A program made the position numbers and the translations under genes. This document shows positions 1-5,356 of a stretch of 7,555 bases of DNA, piece after piece. Source of the stretch: Devosia sp. (GTDB lineage Bacteria > Pseudomonadota > Alphaproteobacteria > Rhizobiales > Devosiaceae); the NCBI GenBank assembly GCA_028290245.1, contig JAQGKG010000448.1:1-7555 (forward strand), in the 5' to 3' direction. Position 1 is the first letter of the stretch. Every line of letters starts with the position of its first letter. The notes beneath the pieces are model-generated. The model was not told the DNA's origin. It saw only the letters and a list, made by a program, of their open reading frames with translations, and did no database searches.

Positions 1-1
1 C

Positions 2-1480
2 GGCGGCAATGCGATGGACGCCGCCCTTGCCGCAGTGGCGGTGCAAAGCGTAGTCGAGCCTGCGATGACGGGGATCGGCGGGGACTGTTTCGCCATTATC
101 GCACCGGCCGATGGCCGCCCGGTCACCGCCTTTAACGGCTCGGGCTGGGCACCAGCGGCAGCTTCCGCCGAGGCACTGCGTGCCCTCGGACTAACCAGTG
201 TTCCGGAAACCTCGCCACATGCCGTCACTATTCCCGGCGCCATAGACGCCTGGTGCCAACTCTCCAACCGATATGGTCGCCTCGAACTCTCCCAGCTCTT
301 TGCCCCTGCGATCGCAATGGCCGAGAACGGCTTCCCCGTCAGCGGCCGCGTGGCGCTGGATTGGACGCGTCATCGTGCCCGCGTCGAACACCATGGGCCA
401 GCCGGGGCGCAATTCGTACCGGGCGGCAACACACCGCGTACCGGTGACCACTTTACCAATCCCGCCTTGGGCCAGACCGTGCGAGCGATAGCCAAAGACG
501 GCCGGGACTGCTTTTACGAAGGGGCGGTCGCCGAGGACATTCTCGCTACGCTGCGGGCGCTTGGTGGCAAGCACGCCGCGGACGATTTCTCGGCCTATCG
601 CGGCTTTGAGACGGCGCCGATCAGCGCCTCCTTCCGTGGCCACGATATCCTCGAATGCCCGCCCGACGGCCAGGGGCTGGCCGCGCTCGTGATCGCGCGC
701 ATCCTCGACGGCTTCGATCTATCCGATGACGTAGTCAGCGAGGCCGACCGCATCCACCTTCTCGCCGAGGCAAGCAAAGCCGCCTATCGACTGCGCGACA
801 CCCTGATCGCCGACCCGGCGCATATGACCGCAAGTGTCGATGCAATTCTGGCCGACGCCCACATTGCCGGGCTGCGCAGCAAGATCCGCCTCGACCGGGC
901 GTCGGCTCCCGAAGTCTGGGATGGACCAATCCATCGTGACACGGTGTACCTCACCGTCGTCGATCGCGATCGCAACTGCGTCTCGCTAATCAATTCCATC
1001 TTTACCAGCTTCGGTGGCGGCATTTATGCTCCTAAAAGCGGCGTGTTACTGCAGAATCGCGGCAGTGGCTTCTCGCTGACGGCCGGGCATCCCAATGAAC
1101 TGGCGCCGCGCAAGCGTCCGCTGCACACCATTATTCCGGGCCTGTTGATGAAAGACGGCGTGCCGGTAATGCCCTTCGGCGTCATGGGCGGTCATTTTCA
1201 GGTTACCGGCCACGCCCATTTTCTCAGTCACATGCTCGACCGCGGCTATGATCCGCAACGGGCCAACGAAGCGCCGCGCAGCTTTGCTTTTAACGGCACG
1301 GTGACGCTCGAACCAGCATTTGGCGGCGCAACACGCGCCGATCTGGCGGCGCGTGGTCATCGTACCGCTTGGGCAAGCGAGCCAATCGGCGGCTGCCAAG
1401 CTATTTTTATAGATCATGCGAGGGGCGTGCTGATCGGGGGATCGGATCACCGCAAGGACGGCATGGCGCTGGGCTACTGA
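2..1480 (+). CDS. Gamma-glutamyltransferase family protein (YwrD/HpxW-like), 5' end outside the window
   Basis: This is an Ntn-hydrolase of the gamma-glutamyltranspeptidase family; such proenzymes cleave themselves and use the new N-terminal Thr to attack an amide. The frame is open from base 2 with the family's GGNAMDAA start motif, followed by VVEPAMTGIGGDCF and by PGAIDAW with YGRL. The segment DTVYLTVVD aligns with the TTHYSVVD region of E. coli GGT, so Thr310 (counted from the Met at base 14, codon 941-943) is the likely nucleophile. After it come GGGIYAPKSGVLLQNRG, APRKRPLHTIIPG and GVMGGHFQ. The NRG and KRPLHTIIP wording resembles the YwrD and oxamate-amidohydrolase (HpxW) branch more than classical glutathione GGT, so the substrate is open. 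I estimate that 30-50 N-terminal residues are missing, including the true start. The gene ends with TGA at 1478-1480, and no terminator hairpin is evident after it. Confidence 0.93.
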   Translation, partial: GGNAMDAALAAVAVQSVVEPAMTGIGGDCFAIIAPADGRPVTAFNGSGWAPAAASAEALRALGLTSVPETSPHAVTIPGAIDAWCQLSNRYGRLELSQLFAPAIAMAENGFPVSGRVALDWTRHRARVEHHGPAGAQFVPGGNTPRTGDHFTNPALGQTVRAIAKDGRDCFYEGAVAEDILATLRALGGKHAADDFSAYRGFETAPISASFRGHDILECPPDGQGLAALVIARILDGFDLSDDVVSEADRIHLLAEASKAAYRLRDTLIADPAHMTASVDAILADAHIAGLRSKIRLDRASAPEVWDGPIHRDTVYLTVVDRDRNCVSLINSIFTSFGGGIYAPKSGVLLQNRGSGFSLTAGHPNELAPRKRPLHTIIPGLLMKDGVPVMPFGVMGGHFQVTGHAHFLSHMLDRGYDPQRANEAPRSFAFNGTVTLEPAFGGATRADLAARGHRTAWASEPIGGCQAIFIDHARGVLIGGSDHRKDGMALGY

Positions 1481-2250
1481 CATTTGGCCGAAGCGCATAG
1501 TCATTTGTCGTTATCGCCGCATCGACGAGCAACCGGTGTGAGTGGTCAGGATCACTCTCAGCGCGGCCTTGATACGCTGATCGTGCTCGAAGGCGATATC
1601 CATGCCGCCCGATCGGCAAGCAAGACGCATACATCGCGGGTCGATACTTTCAGGTCCGCTGGGCTACGGTAAGCTGGGCAGGTCGATAGCGGGGTGCGCA
1701 TATCGAACGTCGGCTACCACGGCATGTTCTCGTCCACAAAAGCCTGGCTCGTCCGGCACCTCTGCGTCACACGGTACTTCGTTTTCAATCAGCCTTGGCT
1801 TAACCTGCAATGATCCAAACCGCCCTCCCGGTGGGATCAATTGCCTTACTGGGCTACCACTAGTCTCACGGTCTGCTTGTCCATTGCATGCTCAATGTCT
1901 CAATGCCTTCATTGTCCGCTTTCGGGCAACCCCGCCACGGCGCTCAACGGCTGAAATGGGGTCCATTGCTGACTGGCGAGAGAGGCGTGGATACCGAACC
2001 GGCAGGTTACGGCGACCACGTCGTGGAAACTGCCAAATGGGTTGCAGCCAAACCTCGTGCGAAACAAACGTGATCCAAGTTTGGCCGATTATCCCTGTGC
2101 AATGTGCTACAAGATTGTAGTCGCGGTCCATGCGCCCGACCTTCCGTACCGCATCGTATTTGACATTGACCCTGATGAGCGACTCGACATTCAGCAACGT
2201 CAAAAAGCCGCCAACGACATTCGCGATATCCTTGACGCATTGGCATGTGG
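1481..2250. other. About 770 bases without a convincing gene
   Basis: Open frames exist on both strands but none has a ribosome binding site, a recognisable motif or a family match that I can name. The longest plus frame (1602-2120) is rich in Ser, Arg, Pro and Gly and reads like an antisense shadow. A plus frame ending at 2311 (possible ATG at 2102) has a more protein-like composition, but it lacks a ribosome binding site and runs into the 3' end of the ArsR gene. Base composition is less GC-rich than in the flanking GGT gene. Short symmetrical elements occur, for example CTACAA-GA-TTGTAG at 2107-2120, without an obvious role. The stretch is most simply a spacer containing eroded coding DNA. 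Confidence 0.5.
1511..1891 (-). other. Possible eroded coding frame with an internal TAG
   Basis: Read on the minus strand, one frame is open from 1891 down to TAG at 1666-1664 (75 codons). In the same frame it continues for 50 codons to TAA at 1513-1511. The predicted residues around the stop look protein-like, for example EVPDEPGF and VADVRYAHPAIDLP before it and GGMDIAFEHDQRIKAAL after it. No start codon with a ribosome binding site is visible and I do not recognise a family. It may be a relic of a regulator or enzyme with one nonsense mutation, or simply a chance open frame in GC-rich DNA. Confidence 0.2.
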
Positions 2251-2586
2251 TCATGGCCGCTGGAATTGGGAGGCAAGGGCATTCAGCTTGCCGAGCATCG
2301 AAGCGGCATAGGCCGCGTATGGGCCAATCCAGCGTTCGTGGATGGCCAGGATGGGCAGCGCGTCGAGGTGGTTCCAGCGTTCTCGTCCGCGCTTCTCGGC
2401 GACTACGAGGCCGGCCTCTTCTAGCACCTTGAGATGCTGCATGACGGTGCACCGGTCGATCTCGGGTAATCGGTCGCATAGCATGCCAGTGGTCAGAGGT
2501 TCCAATTTCAACAGGTCGCAAACATGCCGCCTGGTGCGGTGGCTGAGAGCCTTGAAAATCAGGTCATTATCGTCTTCGGTTGACAT
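2251..2586 (-). CDS. ArsR-family winged-helix repressor
   Basis: This 111-residue DNA-binding protein is of the ArsR type that is commonly paired with AHSA1/SRPBCC genes. Residues 8-28 (DLIFKALSHRTRRHVCDLLK) match the family's N-terminal helices. The winged helix-turn-helix lies at about 31-75, with recognition helix TVMQHLKVLEEAGLV and wing GRERWNHLD. The metal-binding ELCVCDL motif of arsenic or zinc sensors is absent: only isolated cysteines occur (23, 37, 46). It therefore probably does not sense metal. The gene is divergent from the SRPBCC gene, 51 bases away, and its ATG (2586-2584) lies inside the palindromic operator, which implies autorepression. No Shine-Dalgarno sequence is visible upstream. 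A TATAAA-like -10 at 2600-2595 would place transcription initiation almost at the ATG, so the message may be nearly leaderless. The length is normal for the family. Confidence 0.92.
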   Translation of the reverse strand: MSTEDDNDLIFKALSHRTRRHVCDLLKLEPLTTGMLCDRLPEIDRCTVMQHLKVLEEAGLVVAEKRGRERWNHLDALPILAIHERWIGPYAAYAASMLGKLNALASQFQRP

Positions 2587-2609
2587 GTTATATTTTTATA
2601 ACATATACC
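2580..2609 (+). promoter_or_regulatory. Sigma-70-type promoter for the SRPBCC gene
   Basis: A consensus -35 TTGACA (2580-2585) is followed after 18 bases by TATACC (2604-2609), giving transcription start near 2616 and a leader of about 22 bases. The operator palindrome fills the spacer, so bound repressor would block RNA polymerase. A 17-base spacing to ATATAC (2603-2608) is an alternative reading. Confidence 0.6.
2585..2604. promoter_or_regulatory. Palindromic operator, probable ArsR binding site
   Basis: The sequence is a perfect inverted repeat, ATGTTATA-TTTT-TATAACAT, with 8-bp arms and a 4-bp spacer. It covers the ArsR start codon and sits between the -35 and -10 of the predicted SRPBCC promoter. 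AT-rich palindromes of this kind are the usual ArsR-family targets. The identity of the bound protein is inferred from position. Confidence 0.75.
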
Positions 2610-2622
2610 TTGACGGGTCAAG
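2609..2622. repeat. Second short palindrome in the divergent intergenic region
   Basis: CTTGAC-GG-GTCAAG is a perfect inverted repeat with 6-bp arms and a 2-bp centre. It overlaps the predicted transcription start of the SRPBCC gene and lies 4 bases beyond the main operator. Read on the minus strand it contains TTGACC, which could serve as a -35 for the ArsR gene at a short 15-base spacing. Its role is unknown. Confidence 0.4.
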
Positions 2623-2637
2623 CCTGAGGAGAGGTAA

Positions 2638-3129
2638 ATGCGAGCTGTAGTCACTAAAGAAACGCATATGTCGCCCGAGTTTCGGGTGTCTGGGCGCATT
2701 GCCAAGCCGGTGCATGAAGTGTTTGAAGCTGTGGCCGATCCGCAGAGACTGAGCGGCTATTTCACCACGGGTGGTGCCCAGGGCAGGCTGGAGACCGGCT
2801 CGACCGTCACTTGGGACTTCCACGATTTTCCAGGGGCGTTTCCAGTCAAGGTGGTGGAGGTGGTTCCCGATGAGAAGATTGTGCTGCAATGGGCTGCGGC
2901 AGATGGCACGCCGGAGCAGGGCGGCAGCTATGACACCACTGTGACGATGACTTTCGCGGGCCTCGAAGACGGACGCACGCTAGTTACGATTGCCGAGAGC
3001 GGCTGGCGCGACACCGTTGCTGGCCAGAAGGCATCATACGGTAACTGCGAGGGGTGGACTGGCATGTTGTGCGCGATGAAGATTTATTTGGAGCACGGGT
3101 TCAATTTTAGGGCGGGGTTTTACAAGTAG
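2638..3129 (+). CDS. SRPBCC (AHSA1-type) domain protein
   Basis: This 163-residue protein consists of one START/Bet v1-like AHSA1 domain, a helix-grip fold that forms a hydrophobic pocket; the natural ligand of these bacterial members is generally unknown. The family pattern is clear: RVSGRIAKPVHEVFEAVADPQRLSGYF near residues 15-41, then DFPGAFPVKVVEVVPDEKIVLQW, TVTMTF, TLVTIAESGW, and the C-terminal NCEGWTGMLCAMKIYLEHG. The start at 2638 is preceded by GAGGAGAGG (2626-2634) at good spacing. A second in-frame ATG at 2668 has only a weak site and would remove ten residues in front of the domain. The gene is divergent from the ArsR gene and probably controlled by it through the operator at 2585-2604. 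The order is the widespread ArsR-SRPBCC pair. No terminator is evident downstream. Confidence 0.92.
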   Translation: MRAVVTKETHMSPEFRVSGRIAKPVHEVFEAVADPQRLSGYFTTGGAQGRLETGSTVTWDFHDFPGAFPVKVVEVVPDEKIVLQWAAADGTPEQGGSYDTTVTMTFAGLEDGRTLVTIAESGWRDTVAGQKASYGNCEGWTGMLCAMKIYLEHGFNFRAGFYK

Positions 3130-3140
3130 GCTGCGGCTCA

Positions 3141-3284
3141 GAGTGCACCATTCAACGCTTGATGGTCGGGTTACCTGACGGCATGAACGGACGCCAGCTG
3201 GCTGACGCAGCGAGACAGCATCACTCCGGGCTGGCCGTCGTTTCCGTCAATGGCTACCCATTGCCGGCAATTTTCCAATGTTAG
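3141..3284 (+). pseudogene. Remnant of a response-regulator receiver domain
   Basis: The frame ending at TAG 3282-3284 translates to LMVGLPDGMNGRQLADAAR from 3159 and goes on to HHSGLAVVSVNGYP. This closely follows the middle of receiver domains found in alphaproteobacterial hybrid kinases and stand-alone regulators (pattern TDVGLPGGMNGRQLADAAR, then a strand ending ITGYA). In a full domain LMV would be followed by about three residues including the phosphorylated Asp; here that Asp is absent. The N-terminal half, the conserved Lys region and any start codon are missing too. The piece covers roughly 40 of about 120 residues, so it cannot be a working receiver. The match rests on my memory of the motif pattern, not on a search. 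Confidence 0.65.
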
Positions 3285-3308
3285 GAACAGACGCCCTCAG
3301 ACATCGTT
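3284..3308 (+). promoter_or_regulatory. EcfG-type general stress promoter
   Basis: GGAAC (3284-3288) and CGTT (3305-3308) are separated by exactly 16 bases. This is the established -35/-10 consensus of EcfG, the general stress response sigma factor of Alphaproteobacteria, which works through the PhyR-NepR switch. It would start transcription near 3315, about 18 bases before the DUF3597 ATG at 3333. I did not find another copy with the right spacing among the GGAAC occurrences I checked. Confidence 0.65.
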
Positions 3309-3319
3309 GGTGCTTCACC

Positions 3320-3325
3320 AAGGAG
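3320..3325 (+). promoter_or_regulatory. Ribosome binding site that fixes the DUF3597 start
   Basis: AAGGAG lies 7 bases before the ATG at 3333. It is much better than anything in front of the in-frame GTG at 3427, and so supports 3333 as the true start despite the frame break four codons later. Confidence 0.7.
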
Positions 3326-3332
3326 ATGACTA

Positions 3333-3801
3333 ATGGGCTTTTTTTAACGACATCAAAGACAAGATTTTCAACCGACATCATAGCGAAACTCCCGTTGCCG
3401 AGAATACCTCGGCGACGACAGTCGCGGTGCAAAAAGTTGAACAAGCGGACCCGGCTAAAACAGCAGCTCAGGCTGCGCAACCCGCACCGCCAATTGATAC
3501 GCCTGATGCAACTCCGCCGATTGCCGATGCAGGCGACAACGCCCAAATCGATGTTGGCGCTATCCTTGTTAAGGCAGCAAAAGAGAGTGGACAGACGCTG
3601 AACTGGCGAACGTCGATAGTCGATTTGATGAAGGCCTTGGAAATCGACAGCAGCCTATCATCCCGCAAAGCGTTAGCGGCCGAGCTTAGTTATGAAGGGA
3701 ACACCGACGACTCCGCAGCAATGAACATCTGGTTGCACAAGCAAGTGCTCACCAAGCTTGCTGCTAATGGCGGCACCGTTCCTGCTGACCTTCTTGATTG
3801 A
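3333..3801 (+). CDS. DUF3597 family protein with an apparent frameshift after codon 4
   Basis: The C-terminal domain is clearly DUF3597, a conserved bacterial domain without known biochemical function: AILVKAAKESGQTLNWRTS, IVDLMKALEIDSSLSSRKAL, then YEGNTDDSAAMNIWLHKQV and KLAANGGTVPADLLD. An Ala/Pro-rich linker precedes it. The ATG at 3333 has an excellent ribosome binding site (AAGGAG 3320-3325) but reads ATG GGC TTT TTT TAA and stops at once. If one T of the seven-T run (3339-3345) is removed, it becomes MGFFNDIKDKIF, the typical N-terminus of this family, and runs on to TGA 3799-3801 as a 155-residue protein. In the sequence as given, the long frame has only a GTG at 3427 as a possible start, without a good ribosome binding site and without the conserved N-terminus. 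A sequencing error, a real mutation or slippage on the T run could each explain it. The gene probably belongs to the EcfG regulon. Confidence 0.82.
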
Positions 3802-3807
3802 TTCAAG

Positions 3808-3835
3808 CCGGGACATTCGTGTCCCGGTAGTTCTT
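3808..3835 (+). terminator. Hairpin terminator after the DUF3597 gene
   Basis: CCGGGACA-TTCG-TGTCCCGG forms a perfect 8-bp stem (3808-3815 with 3820-3827) closed by a UUCG loop, 6 bases after the stop codon. The following TAGTTCTT is only partly T-rich, so it is a probable but not ideal intrinsic terminator. Confidence 0.65.
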
Positions 3836-3859
3836 GATACCATCTCCGACGACAATAGG

Positions 3860-3885
3860 AATCGACTTAAATTTGAAGTCGTCCT
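3860..3885 (-). terminator. Weak hairpin between the convergent genes
   Basis: CGACTT (3863-3868) pairs with AAGTCG (3876-3881) around a 7-base loop containing AAATTT, with partly matching AGG/CCT flanks. It lies about 16 bases past the stop codon of the minus-strand YdeI/DUF1905 gene. There is no T run on either side, so a terminator role is uncertain. Confidence 0.25.
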
Positions 3886-3900
3886 AAATCTCGCTTTCCG

Positions 3901-4344
3901 TCATGGGCTGAGGCTTTTCAGAACCTTCTCAATCCGTTTAGCTCGTGTCTCCGCGCTCTTGGCTTCTTCTACCGAAGTAATGCGTGCCTTACGCTTTGAA
4001 GGGGACAAGGCGTCGAATGTCTGCCGTGAGCCTGGGATGGTCTGAAAGGCTGCTTCCATGTCAGAAGGTAGGGCAAAAATGCGGGGCTCTTCATCTTTCT
4101 CAAGCATTACCTCGATTGGATCACCGCCCTTGATGCCGCTGGCATTACGATGCTCGGCGCTAAAAGGGAGAAGCGCCTTTCCACCCATGCTGCCAACTGT
4201 CGAGCGGTATCGATAGCCATTGACGCTTACCCTGACGGCGGCTTTTCTGCTTTCGAGCGCCAGGAGCACATCGGCCGGAACTTCGATGCCGGTGTTATTG
4301 CCCATCTGTAAAAGTGTTCCCGAGAACTTCATTAGCAGACCCAT
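3901..4344 (-). CDS. YdeI/OmpD-associated family protein with DUF1905 domain
   Basis: This 147-residue protein has an N-terminal DUF1905 domain at about residues 6-90. Typical stretches are FSGTLLQMGNNTGIEVPADV, VSVNGYRYRSTVGSMGG, LLPFSAEHR and GDPIEVMLEKDEEPR. A C-terminal YdeI/OmdA segment follows at about 92-147 (FDALSPSKRKARITSVEEAK, ETRAKRIEKVL). The YdeI family has been linked to peptide or bacteriocin resistance in enterobacteria, but the molecular function is not known and should not be assumed here. Two starts are possible: ATG at 4344-4342 and ATG at 4332-4330. Neither has a clear ribosome binding site, and the second lies just before the conserved KFSGTL. It is on the same strand as the DUF1801 gene, 94 bases downstream of it, and converges on the DUF3597 gene. 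The frame is intact and the length is normal. Confidence 0.88.
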   Translation of the reverse strand: MGLLMKFSGTLLQMGNNTGIEVPADVLLALESRKAAVRVSVNGYRYRSTVGSMGGKALLPFSAEHRNASGIKGGDPIEVMLEKDEEPRIFALPSDMEAAFQTIPGSRQTFDALSPSKRKARITSVEEAKSAETRAKRIEKVLKSLSP

Positions 4345-4438
4345 GGTTTTTGGAGGGCATAGTGTGTGCCACTGGCTTCACCTGTCGAAGGTGGAGAACT
4401 GCGGTTTAGTCGGATGGACGGCAATGGCTGTCTGGTAG

Positions 4439-4824
4439 CTAGCCTTCTCTTGCTGCTGCGTTCAGAGCTGCGGCCTCGCAAACCAGGTGCCGCAATGCAG
4501 CCTCGTCTAGTTTCTGATTTTCGAAAATGTCGACAGCGCGGCGAACACCCGTACCGGCGTTCAAGTAGTGTTGCGGGTCGCTCAGCACGCTACCCTTTGG
4601 AAAGGTCAGTTTGATCTTGTCCTTGTAGCTCTCGCCCGTGCAAATGATCCCAGCATGTGACCAGGTCGGGACGGCAAGCGGATTGGTCGACTTACGCCAT
4701 TTCACCTCTTCGATTACGTCGGGTACAGCTGACCTGATGACCTGATGACCTGACGGATTTGGGTAAGAAGGTCCCCCCGCCAGTCACCAAGGCTTTGTAT
4801 CTTCGCGCTGACGTCGTCGGGCAT
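4439..4824 (-). pseudogene. DUF1801 family gene broken by an 8-bp tandem duplication
   Basis: The N-terminal part starts at ATG 4824-4822 with a fair ribosome binding site (AGAGG) and reads MPDDVSAKIQSLGDWRG and on to IRQVIRS. It then shifts frame and stops at TAA 4716-4714, giving 36 residues. The remainder continues in another frame as VIEEVKWRKSTNPLAVP, TWSHAGIICTGESYKDKIKL and RRAVDIFENQKLDEAAL, to a stop at 4439. Both halves together make a typical DUF1801 protein (function unknown; related to YdhG). The break lies at three tandem copies of an 8-base unit (4731-4754). Deleting one copy gives an uninterrupted 125-residue protein with the usual IRxAxPDVxEEVKWRK junction. It lies 4 bases after the membrane-protein gene, so the two were probably co-translated. 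A GTG at 4705 could restart the C-terminal piece but has no good ribosome binding site. Confidence 0.85.
4731..4754. repeat. Three tandem 8-base units in the DUF1801 gene
   Basis: The plus strand reads GACCTGAT, GACCTGAT, GACCTGAC without interruption. Two units keep the DUF1801 reading frame; three units, as here, break it. This is a slipped-strand type of change. Confidence 0.9.
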
Positions 4825-4828
4825 GAGC

Positions 4829-5050
4829 TTACCTCTGATTGGAGCTAGAGCCACTCGCACCCCACGTGGCGATCTGGTGCCGTGCGAACATATAAACACC
4901 AGTAAGGAGCAATAGAAATAGCGGCAGTAGCAGCGAGTAGGTGACCCATGCAGGTGGTTGCCGAAATATCATCACTGCAAAGTTTGCAGCAACAGTCAGG
5001 GTGAAAATCAAAGACAGCCATCGATGAACTCGGCGAACGTTACGGTCCAC
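4829..5050 (-). CDS. Small two-helix membrane protein, function unknown
   Basis: The protein has about 73 residues. A basic N-terminus (DRNVRRVHRW) leads into two hydrophobic segments: LSLIFTLTVAANFAVMIF and, after the short loop RQPPAWV, TYSLLLPLFLLLLTGVYMF. A polar tail (ARHQIATWGASGSSS) follows. It resembles small conserved inner-membrane proteins of Alphaproteobacteria, but I know no function. Two GTG starts are possible. The one at 5050-5048 has GAGAG 8 bases upstream and is preferred; the one at 5059-5057 adds three residues but has its purine stretch too close. TAA at 4831-4829 is followed 4 bases later by the DUF1801 ATG, and the DUF1801 ribosome binding site overlaps the end of this gene. 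The two therefore look like a translationally coupled pair. Confidence 0.7.
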   Translation of the reverse strand: MDRNVRRVHRWLSLIFTLTVAANFAVMIFRQPPAWVTYSLLLPLFLLLLTGVYMFARHQIATWGASGSSSNQR

Positions 5051-5114
5051 TTTGCCCACTCTCAGTGGGTCGATTGGCGACGCTTTGGGTACACTGAAAA
5101 AAACTCAGCTCCCA

Positions 5115-5310
5115 TTACTTCGCATCCAAAAGTTTCCAACCATTGCCAGACGGATCGCGGAAACTGGCGTCGACATTGCCGAAGCGGCTGATCGGTTCTT
5201 GGTTAAACTCCACCCCATTGGCTGAGACACGCTTGTAGGCGGCCCGGCAATCGGCGCGGGGCGACCACAATGTTCGAAATGGGGTCGCAAGCTGCCGGTC
5301 CACCAAGTAA
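5115..5310 (-). pseudogene. C-terminal remnant of a VOC/glyoxalase family gene
   Basis: From 5252 down to TAA 5117-5115 the frame reads DCRAAYKRVSANGVEF, then NQEPISRFGNVDASFRDPSGNGWKLL. This is the usual end of a VOC-superfamily protein (glyoxalase/bleomycin-resistance/dioxygenase fold), with DPSGN before the last strand. The preceding strand appears as ISNIVVAP in a different frame (5280-5257). About one extra base near 5253-5259 would explain the shift. Further upstream no VOC sequence can be followed, and a stop is soon met. The N-terminal half, about 70-80 residues with the first metal or substrate ligands, is missing, so the protein cannot be complete. An open frame in the downstream phase reaches 5345 but its first 30 residues do not look like the family. 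Confidence 0.7.
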
Positions 5311-5356
5311 CGGCGCGCTCTAGCGCGTTGAGCCATTGCCTGCAAAGTCGGCTTCT

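Noticed and set aside
1602..2120. 172-codon plus-strand open frame
   Set aside because: No ribosome binding site, rich in Ser, Arg, Pro and Gly, no recognisable motif, and it overlaps more protein-like frames on the other strand; typical of a chance frame in GC-rich DNA.
2102..2311. Plus-strand frame with protein-like residues (for example YRIVFDIDPDERLDI)
   Set aside because: No ribosome binding site at ATG 2102 or TTG 2042, no family I know, and it overlaps the last 60 bases of the well-supported ArsR gene in antisense. Not strong enough to call, though a database search would be worthwhile.
1892..2521. 209-codon minus-strand open frame
   Set aside because: Its first 90 residues are the out-of-frame shadow of the ArsR gene, and the rest has no motif or start signal.
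3307..3321. Inverted repeat TTGGTG-CTT-CACCAA next to the DUF3597 ribosome binding site
   Set aside because: It could be read as a translation-control hairpin, but the EcfG promoter would start transcription near 3315, so the left arm would not be in the RNA; part of it is the -10 element itself.
4376..4396. Stem CTTCACCT/AGGTGGAG with a 5-base loop between the DUF1801 and YdeI genes
   Set aside because: An 8-bp stem with one wobble and no T run on either strand; not enough for a terminator or regulatory call.
5062..5097. Inverted repeat TCAGTG ... CACTGA followed by a run of seven A
   Set aside because: Only 6-bp arms 24 bases apart; it does not form a convincing terminator or operator for the flanking genes.
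5314..5327. Palindrome CGCGCT-CT-AGCGCG upstream of the VOC remnant
   Set aside because: Short and low in complexity, located in degenerate sequence, with no gene start or T run to give it a role.
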